Shown piece by piece: positions 29,422 to 38,498 of a stretch of 60,999 nt of DNA. The stretch is from positions 1 through 60,999 of the IMG/VR virus record IMGVR_UViG_3300045051_001011; one strand, 5' to 3'. The notes beneath the pieces are model-generated. The model was not told the DNA's origin. It worked only from the letters and a program-made list of their open reading frames with translations, and ran no database searches. The DNA comes from a virus. Position 1 is the stretch's first letter; the number at the start of each line of letters is the position of its first letter. The position numbers and the translations under genes were made by a program.

Positions 29422-31098
29422 ATTAATGTAAACTATGAAGGCAGTATTGCGCAGCGAAAGATGCAGTTTTCGTCTTCCGTTGAAGTCGTTGTCAACGAAA
29501 AGAACGAGCTGTTCAACGCGATTTCGCTGTATGTGCCGAAGTCCTATGCAGCCGCGAATCTCGTCGGCTGGGAAGACCTGGACGCCGAAGTGACACCCAC
29601 CAAGCCCGTGGTGCTCACGGTCGATGTCACCAACTACGCCAAGGTCATGCAGGGCAACATGCTCGCGCAGTTCACCAAGGCGTTCAACCAGGACACCAAC
29701 ATCGCGCTGCTGATCTACATCATTGTTTTCGATGACGGTGAAGTCGGCGGCTGGGCCATCGGGGCCAAGTCCATCACCTACGCGCCGCTTACCCTGGCCT
29801 TCCAGAAACTGTACTTCGTGTCTTTCGTCAAGATGATGTTCGACGAGAAGTACGACGGCAATCCGGTCGTCATTCCGTATCCTGGTACCAAGGCCAAAAT
29901 GACCATCAGCATCACCAACGGCACCTTAGCCAACAAGACCCTGGCGGCCGGAACCTACGTCTACAACGACGGGGTCAAGACCTTTGCGCTTGAGGTGCTG
30001 GCGAACATCACCCTGGAGCCCTCAGATTCGCTGACCGGCATCGTCATTGTCGCCAATACTGTCGGTGTGGACGCCAACCTCGCCACTGGCGCCATGGATG
30101 TCGGCGACTTCACGCCTGCCCTGAGTGGCGGTGCCGAGCTGCTGACTTTTGCCTGTACTGCGATCACCCAGGGAACCGACGCCGTTCCCGCGCCCGCTCC
30201 GGTCGACTCCAAGTACTTCGACCTGACCCTGGCGCTCGCCTACCAGTGCAAGCTCTACCAGAAGCTGTCCTACTGCTGGGCGCTGGTTCGTGTGGTGCTC
30301 TCGCAGAACGGCTACCCCGTGGCGAGCGCTGTTGACACCAACCCCTGTCGCATCACCAGCCAGAATTCTGCCGAGCAGAAAGTGTTCATGACCGCGCTCA
30401 ACATGCCGGCCACCGTGGAAGTTCCGGAGCCCCGCGCCCAGTATTTCTGGGGAGCGCTCTGGCTCATCGAAGCCCCGAATACCTGGACCATCGTGCACTC
30501 CGAGGACACCAACGTCTTCAGCGAGATCATGGCCTCCTGGTTTGCGGCCAGGAACCCGAGCGGTCAGTACATCGGCAACAAGCTGTCGCTGCTGCGGCTG
30601 TCCGGTGCCAGCATCAAGCCGCTGGGCTACCCGTCCTGGTTGAACTCCGAGGTGAATGAAAACTTCTCCGCGGTGTTCGACGACCTCGACGCCATGAATG
30701 TCGGCTACCTGAGCACCATCGCCGACAACACCCCGCAGGATTCCGCTGTTTCTTCTGCTCGTGGCACCACAGGCATACCGGTCAATGCCTCGATGATCTC
30801 CAAGTTTGTCGACTACACCAGCGCCCAGGAATGTGCGAAGCTGATCACCGACAAGGGAACCCTGACTGACCCGGTGCTCACCGACGAGGCCGCGTACAGC
30901 CAGATCCAGGAGATCGTGAAGAACAACCTGATGCTGTTTGGCGACACCCACCGGCTGCGTGCGATCACGCTGCAGTTCCCGCCCTTCAGTGTTGCCAAGA
31001 CCGGTATGACCAAGCTCGAAGCCGCGAGCGCCTGGGCCGCCAAGTACGTGGACGATCTCGACGAGGTCGTTGTTACTGGCGGGATCACGGCGGAATAA
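29422..31098 (+). CDS. Tail sheath protein (DUF3383-like), 558 aa; probable ATT start
   Basis: Contractile sheath by position (before the tube), size and the C-terminal pattern (DDLDAMNVGYLSTI; LRAITLQFPPFSV), which resembles the DUF3383 sheath family. The first ATG (29461) has no ribosome site. AGGAGGGTAGG lies 8 bases upstream of an in-frame ATT at 29422, which would add 13 residues reading NVNYEGSIAQRK. I therefore start at ATT, the rare codon used by infC. If ATG is used the product is 545 aa. Confidence 0.7.
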   Translation: MNVNYEGSIAQRKMQFSSSVEVVVNEKNELFNAISLYVPKSYAAANLVGWEDLDAEVTPTKPVVLTVDVTNYAKVMQGNMLAQFTKAFNQDTNIALLIYIIVFDDGEVGGWAIGAKSITYAPLTLAFQKLYFVSFVKMMFDEKYDGNPVVIPYPGTKAKMTISITNGTLANKTLAAGTYVYNDGVKTFALEVLANITLEPSDSLTGIVIVANTVGVDANLATGAMDVGDFTPALSGGAELLTFACTAITQGTDAVPAPAPVDSKYFDLTLALAYQCKLYQKLSYCWALVRVVLSQNGYPVASAVDTNPCRITSQNSAEQKVFMTALNMPATVEVPEPRAQYFWGALWLIEAPNTWTIVHSEDTNVFSEIMASWFAARNPSGQYIGNKLSLLRLSGASIKPLGYPSWLNSEVNENFSAVFDDLDAMNVGYLSTIADNTPQDSAVSSARGTTGIPVNASMISKFVDYTSAQECAKLITDKGTLTDPVLTDEAAYSQIQEIVKNNLMLFGDTHRLRAITLQFPPFSVAKTGMTKLEAASAWAAKYVDDLDEVVVTGGITAE

Positions 31099-31112
31099 GG
31101 AGATAGACCAGA

Positions 31113-31901
31113 ATGGCTTACGCGAATAACCGCGCTGCGGCGCACCCCCGGAGTAGCTTCCAGATTGCCGGCGGCACCATCATGAAGTTCCGCCATCCGT
31201 TCTTGTCGGGGCAGATCAGTCAGGCATCGCCCGTCGACGAGATCGATGTGTCGCGTTCGTTGCGGCTCAATGAGCTGTTCCTGGACGCGGCGCCGTCCCA
31301 GGACAGCAGCTTCCAGGAAACCCTGGTCGACGGCTCTGTCATCACCATCACCAACCACCTGATGGCTGGCCAGCTCACGCTGCCGGTCATCCGTACCACC
31401 GGTCTGGTGGGCACCGGCGACTTCATCGCCGCAGCGCACCTGATCGTCGCTTCGAAGGACGATATCGGCGGTACATTCACGCATATCGAGTCCATCAACG
31501 GCAAGCGGCTCGTTACCATTTTCTACGGGTGCAGCTTCAAGAATGTGCCGCATCTGCGAAAGGCCGGGAACTCGGTCGTGGTCTACAACATGGTCATGCT
31601 GTACGCCGGCTGGGTCCAGGGCATCAGCGGTGCCGCGGACATCAACGAGAAGGCCATCTGGGCGGTCGGCAACAAGTCCGGGCTCAAGGGTGTGTACAAG
31701 CCCTACGCCATCCAGGAATCCGAGAATCAGGCCAACTTCTACGGTGGCCAGCCCATTGGTCTGGTTGGTGGAGTCAACGCCGGCGACGCCGACAGCGCCA
31801 CTGGTGACATCGACACCCTGGTATCGGCGACTCCGCCTGCTGGTGGGTACCCGAGCGTCGATCCGAGCGCTTCCAACCCGAATCCGACCTGGACGCCGTA
31901 A
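31113..31901 (+). CDS. Tail tube protein, 262 aa
   Basis: Follows the sheath with TAAGGAGATAGACCAGA upstream and is followed by a terminator, as usual for the abundant sheath-tube pair. Beta-rich (QLTLPVIRTTGLVG) with a Pro/Ser-rich disordered end. High GC and strong codon bias fit high expression. Confidence 0.75.
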   Translation: MAYANNRAAAHPRSSFQIAGGTIMKFRHPFLSGQISQASPVDEIDVSRSLRLNELFLDAAPSQDSSFQETLVDGSVITITNHLMAGQLTLPVIRTTGLVGTGDFIAAAHLIVASKDDIGGTFTHIESINGKRLVTIFYGCSFKNVPHLRKAGNSVVVYNMVMLYAGWVQGISGAADINEKAIWAVGNKSGLKGVYKPYAIQESENQANFYGGQPIGLVGGVNAGDADSATGDIDTLVSATPPAGGYPSVDPSASNPNPTWTP

Positions 31902-31929
31902 GGGCAAAGGGCTGGGAGGTAGACAAAGG

Positions 31930-31967
31930 CGGGCAAGGTGGGTTAAACTGCCTTGCCCGTACTTTTT
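31930..31967 (+). terminator. Rho-independent terminator after the tail tube
   Basis: CGGGCAAGG pairs with CCTTGCCCG around a 12-base loop, followed by TACTTTTT. It overlaps the ribosome site of the next gene (AGGAGG at 31968-31973), so read-through and initiation compete. Confidence 0.85.
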
Positions 31968-31975
31968 AGGAGGAC

Positions 31976-32482
31976 ATGATGCAACCAAACCTTGGGTCAC
32001 AGGTGAGCGGCGCCGAGCCGCCGAGAAGCTTCCTGCTCGATGCCTCAGTGATGGATTTTCATGAGGATCAGCAGATCATTCGGGAGGACGTGAAACAAAA
32101 CCGCGTCGTCTTCAACTTTCCGTCAGGCGTGAACAAGCTCGATCTGCTCGAAGAGTGTCGTGCGCTTACCATGATCGATGACTTCGACATGATGTTCGAC
32201 ATAACCATGCAAATGCTGGTTGACAAAGACCTTGAGATATACATCAAAAACCTGGACGGAAAGCCGATTCTGCAGACCAGCTTACACGTCACTGATCGGT
32301 ACCAGAACCTGCGCGGTGATAACTTCATCGACGAGTATCCGGTGGTGGTCACGTGGCTCGTCAGCTTCATTGGAGAGTTGCTGCTAAAAAAATTTCCAGT
32401 GCCTGGGAAGCCAGTAAGCGCTCCGCCCCAGGTACCGGCGAAGGCTGGAGCGAAACTTTGGAAGCCGAAGGGTCAAGCATAG
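31976..32482 (+). CDS. Tail assembly chaperone, short form, 168 aa
   Basis: Lies between tube and tape measure, the position of lambda gpG-type chaperones, with TTAGGAGGAC upstream (either of two adjacent ATGs, 31976 or 31979). The heptamer A AAA AAA at 32386-32392 lies in the correct phase for a -1 slip into the next open frame. After the slip site the zero-frame tail is Pro/Ala/Lys-rich. Confidence 0.75.
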   Translation: MMQPNLGSQVSGAEPPRSFLLDASVMDFHEDQQIIREDVKQNRVVFNFPSGVNKLDLLEECRALTMIDDFDMMFDITMQMLVDKDLEIYIKNLDGKPILQTSLHVTDRYQNLRGDNFIDEYPVVVTWLVSFIGELLLKKFPVPGKPVSAPPQVPAKAGAKLWKPKGQA

Positions 32483-32673
32483 ATGTGGTTTCCGTCATCA
32501 AGTCGCACTTCGGTGACGAGCTGCTTTTTTTCTGCTACGAGTTCATGAGCGAGCTTGGTAGCAGGCCGAAGTCATTCACAGAGCTGTTCGAGTTTTTGCG
32601 GTATAATACGACGAAGGGCATTATGAAAAGCATGGCCATAGACGCCATCAAATCGAGGCAGGAAAATGGATAG
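31976..32673 (+). CDS. Tail assembly chaperone, frameshifted long form, about 232 aa
   Basis: Slipping -1 at the seven A (codons cta aaa aaa) moves translation into a frame reading KKISSAWEASKR and ending at 32673, eight bases past the tape-measure ATG. The second part is helical (ELLFFCYEFMSEL) and corresponds to gpT in gpG-GT systems, which recruit the tape measure during tail assembly. The downstream frame has no good start of its own. Confidence 0.75.
32386..32392 (+). other. -1 programmed frameshift site A AAA AAA
   Basis: Canonical X XXY YYZ heptamer of seven A with zero-frame codons CTA AAA AAA. The 17 bases before it are otherwise ordinary and I see no strong pseudoknot by eye downstream. 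Confidence 0.75.
32525..32535 (+). repeat. Exact copy of dispersed motif TTTTTTTCTGC
   Basis: Inside the -1 frame of the chaperone, read as CTT TTT TTC TGC (Leu-Phe-Phe-Cys). A GCAGAAAAAAT variant follows in opposite orientation at 32747. Confidence 0.7.
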
Positions 32674-35359
32674 GTCGACAGCAAAAAAGATACTGAATGA
32701 GTTTACCGTAGACATTGACTTGAAGCGCCCAGGCGGTATCCTGAGTGCAGAAAAAATAGACAGCATGGTTATGCAGGCGCTGAAGCCATTCATGGACGAG
32801 GGGAAGGCTTTTCGGCAGGTCATGGTGAACCGGGAGACCGGGGTGCGGAGCACCGTCTATTCCTACCAGGGCGGGCGCGGCGTCAAGTCTGCCGTCGAGG
32901 GCGTGCTCGGGAGCATTCCGGAGGCTATCGGCATGGACCCAGCCAACGCGCCGTTCAGCATCAGCGAGCAGCGGCGCCGGCAGTACACCGAGACCAGGGA
33001 ACGGATTCTCGACCCTCGGACTGCGGCTGCTGTGCAGGCCCAGGCGCTCCGTGTCGGCGGAACCGCGCACATCGACAAAAACACCGGGTTCACCACCATC
33101 TTTACACCGACCAAGGCCACCTCGGGTATCCACAGCATCATAGCCCAGGGAGACGCCCGGTACATGTCTGGCATGTCGTCCTCAGTCATGGGACAGGCAT
33201 CGGCGGCCACACCCGACGAGAGAGCCTACGCCATGGTGTCCAGGCGGAACATGACCGTGGAGGCCGAGCAGCGGGCCAAGGCCGAATTCATCCGGCAGAA
33301 CCCGAACAGCGCAATGGCCAGGGAAGCGGCGGACATGAAAGAGCAGGACCGGAAGGAGAAGCTGGAGGGCACTGCCCGGATGGCCCGGGGCACGGTCCTG
33401 GGTATACTGACCACAATGGCCGCACTGCTGGCCACATCGGTGGGAGTGCTCACAAAGATCCTGGGCGGCGTTATGGAGACTGCCAAGAGCACCACCAAGA
33501 TGATGCTCGAAAGTGCCCGCTACAACCTCTCCTCCCAGGAAATGGCCCAGTTCAAGAACATGGCCGTTGCCATGGGCTTCGACGCCTCCGCGGACAATCC
33601 TTTTTCTTCTGTTCTCGGAACTTTGGTGGAAAAATTTGCCAATCCTGCGAGTGCTGGGTTTGGCGGAAACATAGCGTCCGCAGCAGCATTTCTGCAGAAA
33701 GACACCGCGCATCTCACTGATTTCATTACAGGCAATATCCGCGATCCGAAGGCGATGATGTATCAGTTGCTGGCTGACAGCATGAACATCACACTGTCGT
33801 CTCGCGGTGGTGTGCTCCAGTACGGCTCTCCCGAGGCTGCGGCCATGGCGAACATGCCGGAAGTAAGCAAGCTTTTGGGGAGTCAGGGCGGCGACATATT
33901 CAGCAGAATCATTGCCTACATGAAGAATAATGGCGGGCTGCAGCGTGATGCGACATTTACCGCCTACGAAATGCAAAACTTTATGGAGCGTGCTTTTGGC
34001 GTTCAGCCGGGTGGAACTGCGAACGGATTGGTACCGAGTACAGTATCCATACGTGCTGGCCAGGAAGGTAGCCGGCAGATAAACGAATTCAAGCAGATTT
34101 GGTCCGGGCTCAACGACACCGTATTCACAAAGCTACTCGGCTATGTGGGGCAGATTCTTGAGATACTACGCGCTGCACTTCGGCCGTTTATCGCAAAGCT
34201 GGACCCGGGTTGGGAAGCAAGAGAAAACGCAATGGCGGTTGCTGCTAACGCTGCTGCGACGAACAGCGTCATGTCGGACATCAACTTCTACATGCCGAAG
34301 GGAATGGATTTTGCCAAGGCGAAAGCAGCAGCCGGATTTGCGGCTACCGCGCAAGATATGGCACAATTTCCAGGTGTCAGACTAAATGCGGAAAAGCAGT
34401 TACAGGAATTGTTGGGCGGTAAAGCAAAGGCCGATGCGTTTATGATGAATAACGTACCGCTCATTGAAAATTTCAAAGAGCTGTCACGCCTTGAAGCCGG
34501 AAGAAATGTAACGCTAAAAGGAATACCAGGATTTACGGATGACCTAAAGGGCAGAACCATCATGCCTAATTATAGTAGGTCGACTGTTGCACAGCGTATA
34601 GCAGATGCCATGCTTGCGGTAGCACAGCAAAAAGCTACCGAAAACAACACACTGCAGATGATTAATGAGCTTGGTGCTACCGACCCGAATAAGGTGCCGC
34701 TGATTGATCCTATGCGCGGTAGAAGAAATCTCATGGCGTACTCGCTTATGGCTGATATGTCGAAGCTTGCCGGTCAAACTATGAAAGGTAGTGATACGAG
34801 CAAAGCGATGGCAGCGCTTGTCGAACTGTGGGGTGCCGACAAAGAGGGTAAGACTCCTAAGCAGTTCATACCGATGATGCGGGACAGAGGATTCACGTCC
34901 TCGCAGATACAGGCAGCCATTGATTTTGTGTCAAAAAATGCCGGCAAGAATACTGCCAAGGACGCACTGCTTAGTGATCTCGGTATTCTTGGAACGTACA
35001 TCGGATATGGCGACGCGAGTGTTGGTGGTGGTAAAATACTTGCTGACGCGCAGACTGCTGGGCTTCGGGCAGGGTCTGACTTTGACTTGAAAGGTCTACT
35101 GCGTGATGCGATATACAAACAGGTCATGTCCTCATTCAGTGGAACTATAATAGATGAAGAAGAAATGAAAACACTTGCTGGTAAGTTCTACCAAACCAGA
35201 GAGGGCCGGATAGGATTCGACATTAACTTCTTTGACAAGGAAAGGAACAAGCGGCTGTCGGTATCTGGTGATTTGACTAATCCAGGCGTGCTCGCGCAGA
35301 GTGGTGATATGGTAGGTACCACCATAACGAACGTCGCCTACAGCACTGAAAAGCAGTAA
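32666..35359 (+). CDS. Tail tape measure protein, 897 aa
   Basis: Longest gene in the window, following the chaperone pair. It is helical and Ala/Lys/Gln-rich with a hydrophobic segment near residues 245-275 (LGILTTMAALLATSVGVLTK) and further Ala-rich helices. Tape measures fix tail length and help DNA cross the inner membrane. By the usual rule of about 1.5 angstrom per residue, 897 aa implies a tail of roughly 130 nm. The second half has visibly lower GC than the first. Confidence 0.8.
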   Translation: MDRSTAKKILNEFTVDIDLKRPGGILSAEKIDSMVMQALKPFMDEGKAFRQVMVNRETGVRSTVYSYQGGRGVKSAVEGVLGSIPEAIGMDPANAPFSISEQRRRQYTETRERILDPRTAAAVQAQALRVGGTAHIDKNTGFTTIFTPTKATSGIHSIIAQGDARYMSGMSSSVMGQASAATPDERAYAMVSRRNMTVEAEQRAKAEFIRQNPNSAMAREAADMKEQDRKEKLEGTARMARGTVLGILTTMAALLATSVGVLTKILGGVMETAKSTTKMMLESARYNLSSQEMAQFKNMAVAMGFDASADNPFSSVLGTLVEKFANPASAGFGGNIASAAAFLQKDTAHLTDFITGNIRDPKAMMYQLLADSMNITLSSRGGVLQYGSPEAAAMANMPEVSKLLGSQGGDIFSRIIAYMKNNGGLQRDATFTAYEMQNFMERAFGVQPGGTANGLVPSTVSIRAGQEGSRQINEFKQIWSGLNDTVFTKLLGYVGQILEILRAALRPFIAKLDPGWEARENAMAVAANAAATNSVMSDINFYMPKGMDFAKAKAAAGFAATAQDMAQFPGVRLNAEKQLQELLGGKAKADAFMMNNVPLIENFKELSRLEAGRNVTLKGIPGFTDDLKGRTIMPNYSRSTVAQRIADAMLAVAQQKATENNTLQMINELGATDPNKVPLIDPMRGRRNLMAYSLMADMSKLAGQTMKGSDTSKAMAALVELWGADKEGKTPKQFIPMMRDRGFTSSQIQAAIDFVSKNAGKNTAKDALLSDLGILGTYIGYGDASVGGGKILADAQTAGLRAGSDFDLKGLLRDAIYKQVMSSFSGTIIDEEEMKTLAGKFYQTREGRIGFDINFFDKERNKRLSVSGDLTNPGVLAQSGDMVGTTITNVAYSTEKQ

Positions 35360-35368
35360 GGAGATACT

Positions 35369-36274
35369 ATGCCCGGTGGACCTATAAATGGAAGCGGTGG
35401 ATACCCATTTGACCTGCTGAAAACGACGCCTGCGGCAACCATCATCGTGCCGACTATGTTGCAAATCGGCTCTGATGTAGTGGACAGTTTTACGCATGTC
35501 ACTTGCCTGTATGACAGATTCTGGTACAACAGGCCGGACAAGATGACGCTTCCGATATGCTTCTTTTATGTGAAGTCAATCAGCGAAACCACACAAACTG
35601 AGACCTCGAAAAAACGCATACTGCTGTACGAACCGCAGATGAAAGATGTCACTATGGGCGATCTAAGTGACCAGATTCGTAAGGGTGTGCAGGAGGTGGT
35701 AGTCGACAATTCGGTCATCAAGCCAAGGACCTACAACCTGGAAATCATACTGCCGTTTCAGCCAGTCAGCAAGCAGTTTGGCCGAACTGTGTTTGAGGCA
35801 CAGCAAATATTCGAAGCCTTTACCGAAATATTTGCGGGTTCGGTGGGGAACCTGCCGCAGACAGCGGTTGCTGCGGAGCTGTACAAGTCAGCGAATAACC
35901 TCACCAGCTTGGCTGCAATGTTCAGTGACAATCCTGGTGCCAAGTTCATCAACAAGAATTCGCTTGAGGCAATGCAGGAAGGCCAGAAGGTGCTCACGAT
36001 GAAAATGTGGACTGGTTACGATTACCGGTATGCGCAGATAGTCGGCCTGGACATCAAGAAAGTGGGTACCGAGGATGATGTGTTCCGTGCTACACTACAG
36101 CTTGAGACCAGACCGGTGCTCACCATGACCCCGGCAATAGACGCCACCAAGCCTGGGCTGCAGAATAGAAATTGGGCGGCTGCTATAGTTCGCGGAACGT
36201 CGAAGGCGTACTCAGCGCTTGCAGCGGAACTTACCGGAGTGCGCGCAGCATCCGGGCAAACCAACAGTTTCTGA
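35369..36274 (+). CDS. Baseplate/tail protein after tape measure, 301 aa
   Basis: AAGGAGATACT precedes the ATG. First gene after the tape measure, beta-rich at the start with a helical centre (LPQTAVAAELYKSANNLTS). The position corresponds to distal-tail or hub-associated baseplate proteins of contractile tails. No motif allows a firmer call. Confidence 0.55.
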   Translation: MPGGPINGSGGYPFDLLKTTPAATIIVPTMLQIGSDVVDSFTHVTCLYDRFWYNRPDKMTLPICFFYVKSISETTQTETSKKRILLYEPQMKDVTMGDLSDQIRKGVQEVVVDNSVIKPRTYNLEIILPFQPVSKQFGRTVFEAQQIFEAFTEIFAGSVGNLPQTAVAAELYKSANNLTSLAAMFSDNPGAKFINKNSLEAMQEGQKVLTMKMWTGYDYRYAQIVGLDIKKVGTEDDVFRATLQLETRPVLTMTPAIDATKPGLQNRNWAAAIVRGTSKAYSALAAELTGVRAASGQTNSF

Positions 36275-36286
36275 TAGGAGATATAT

Positions 36287-36604
36287 ATGCTGATCGTACT
36301 TGAAGAAAGCATGTTCGTGAACAACAAGTTGCTGGTTTCCTATGGGACTCGGCAGCAAGCAGAATTCACTATAATTGATGAAGAATTTATGGGTGCCAAC
36401 AACCTTGGCAGGGTAAACCGCGTAACCTGCCTCATACGGAAGTTTGACGCCGCAAACGAGGTAATATCCACCAGTATAGCCACGACCGTCATCGGTATAG
36501 GTGACGGTAAGGTGGGCGTTACCTCCGACAATGCAGATCTTCGAGGGAAGATGATGACACACCAGAACATGGCAGAATGCGTAGTCGAGTTGTACGAGGA
36601 TTGA
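36287..36604 (+). CDS. Small baseplate protein, plug-like, 105 aa
   Basis: Beta-rich, no enzymatic motif, ATAGGAGATATAT before the ATG, embedded between baseplate genes. Size and place resemble the baseplate plug proteins of small myoviruses. Low confidence in the specific role. Confidence 0.5.
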   Translation: MLIVLEESMFVNNKLLVSYGTRQQAEFTIIDEEFMGANNLGRVNRVTCLIRKFDAANEVISTSIATTVIGIGDGKVGVTSDNADLRGKMMTHQNMAECVVELYED

Positions 36605-36605
36605 C

Positions 36606-38498
36606 ATGGCAAAAACCGGCAGAATAGCGCAAGCGCAACTGTATCAGCCTCAGGTTCCGAAGTCATCTGTGAAGACCGGCGCTGAAAGTGTCACGCTTAC
36701 CTCAGAAGACTTGATGGACCGGGTAATAAATATCCGGTTTGTGCATAAGCCATTAACTGCCGGTGCATTACCCAAGACATTCACGCTTCGATCTGACTAC
36801 GAAGTCATGTACACGAAGACCGGATTCTTCTACATAGACTGTATTCAAAAACCAGCAATAAAAGTGTCGTATAAGCAGGTAGCCAACTCCACCGTGGTAG
36901 AGCTAAATGTCGACATCTCGAACTTGTTCATAAAAGACATGACGGCCATGGAGCGCAGCAATGGAGCCGTGCAGCAGCTCGAAATACAGATGGGCTACAA
37001 AAGCCAGATGATAGATTGGGCACGCGATCCTATCTGGAGCAAGAAGGGCATCAGCGAGTTCTATGCACTGAAGGACAACTACGTTGCTGCCGACAATACC
37101 GGCCTTGTTCCGCCCACAGTAATAGTGGCCCAGGTACTCACTACACAGCGTATAAGTGCGCCGCCAGATGGTGTCACCAGATTCCAATGTGTTGTCGGCA
37201 CAATGGAACAGGGTATGCGCTGGAAAATCGATGGATCGTCAACCTACGTCTCGACTGCAGTTAGTAGCCACTGGGATGGTAGAGAGCCCGCGAACGCGCT
37301 TCCCAGCGTGTTCTTTGAACTGGTGACACGGAGGTTCATAAGGCCAACACAACGGCACGACATAACCGACGTGGTCCGCCAAGTTGTTGGACAGGATGGC
37401 GTCACTGTTGATGTAACAGACCAGTTCGTGACGGTATACGACAATGAGTACTCTACCGCGACTCCGCTTGAAACTGTACTCGGTAGAATGAGTGAATCCG
37501 ACGCTGACCTGTATGGTGTCGTGGTCTACATGTCCGATGTACTCTGGAACACTCCTCTCAACGAGCTTCCGATGTGGAATCTCACGCCGGAGGAAACCGC
37601 AAAAGCGGAACCGATAGAACAGCCGCTTCCGGTGGAGTTTTTCGACAAAGTTCCGGCGCAGCTCGAAGCCATCAGGAAGCAGTATGATTTTGTTCGCTAC
37701 TACCTGCTGAAGGACGGCAACTATTTCGCTTACCATGTTCGGGAAAAGGAAGCGGACATATTCAAAGACCGATTCGTGAACGGGAAGCAGAAAGAAAGAA
37801 TTTTCAAGCTCCCTGCGGTGTACGACATAACGTGGTCCGGGACTCGGATCATCCGCTCACTCTTTTTTTCTGCTATCGGGTCTTTGGACACTGTGGCATT
37901 TCAGTCGAAGTATGTACTGAACGATCAGACTGGGAACTTCTACTCTCCGGAGAAAGGTAATAACTGCTATCTTGTGCTGTTGCTGGATGTAAGTTTTGCC
38001 ACCGAAGAAGACGACAATATGATGGTGCTGACATGTACCGACATTGCTGGTGATTACGAGCCAGAAACACTGCCTGACGGGCGCATAGTTCCCAAGCAAC
38101 TACCAAACGCTGCAGAAGACGCGAGGCGTGACAAAATATGGAAGGATGTTGACCTGACGGTAACCTATATCTACAGCGGAGATCCGAGCACCACCGACAG
38201 CAGTTGGTCAAGCATTATTGAGCGATTGCGGGCGTCGGCGCTTCGGTATAAAGACCGGTGGGGAACGATGCCAGACAATGACAAGATTATCGATGATCTT
38301 ACATCGTGGAATGACCCAGGCGTGTTTTCGCAGAGCCGGATAGACGCTGCTGTGTCCATAGAGACCAAGGCGTATGGTAGGGATATGCCAGTTATTTACG
38401 GCAAAGAGTACAATCCAGTGAACCCAGGGTTTGGTGATGTCATACACATCAAAGAACCGTACCTGCCAAACTACAACGATAACGAGAAAATAGTATGA
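36606..38498 (+). CDS. Baseplate hub-like protein, 630 aa
   Basis: Large beta-rich protein ahead of the spike gene; the next gene overlaps its stop (ATGA). The order tape measure - small proteins - large hub - spike - wedge is that of contractile tails, so I assign the hub (gp27/gpD-like) from context. No catalytic motif is visible. Confidence 0.5.
   Translation: MAKTGRIAQAQLYQPQVPKSSVKTGAESVTLTSEDLMDRVINIRFVHKPLTAGALPKTFTLRSDYEVMYTKTGFFYIDCIQKPAIKVSYKQVANSTVVELNVDISNLFIKDMTAMERSNGAVQQLEIQMGYKSQMIDWARDPIWSKKGISEFYALKDNYVAADNTGLVPPTVIVAQVLTTQRISAPPDGVTRFQCVVGTMEQGMRWKIDGSSTYVSTAVSSHWDGREPANALPSVFFELVTRRFIRPTQRHDITDVVRQVVGQDGVTVDVTDQFVTVYDNEYSTATPLETVLGRMSESDADLYGVVVYMSDVLWNTPLNELPMWNLTPEETAKAEPIEQPLPVEFFDKVPAQLEAIRKQYDFVRYYLLKDGNYFAYHVREKEADIFKDRFVNGKQKERIFKLPAVYDITWSGTRIIRSLFFSAIGSLDTVAFQSKYVLNDQTGNFYSPEKGNNCYLVLLLDVSFATEEDDNMMVLTCTDIAGDYEPETLPDGRIVPKQLPNAAEDARRDKIWKDVDLTVTYIYSGDPSTTDSSWSSIIERLRASALRYKDRWGTMPDNDKIIDDLTSWNDPGVFSQSRIDAAVSIETKAYGRDMPVIYGKEYNPVNPGFGDVIHIKEPYLPNYNDNEKIV
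37863..37873 (+). repeat. Exact copy of dispersed motif TTTTTTTCTGC
   Basis: Inside the hub-like gene, read as TTT TTT TCT GCT (Phe-Phe-Ser-Ala). A GCAGAAAGAAAG variant in opposite orientation lies 75 bp upstream at 37786. Confidence 0.7.
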
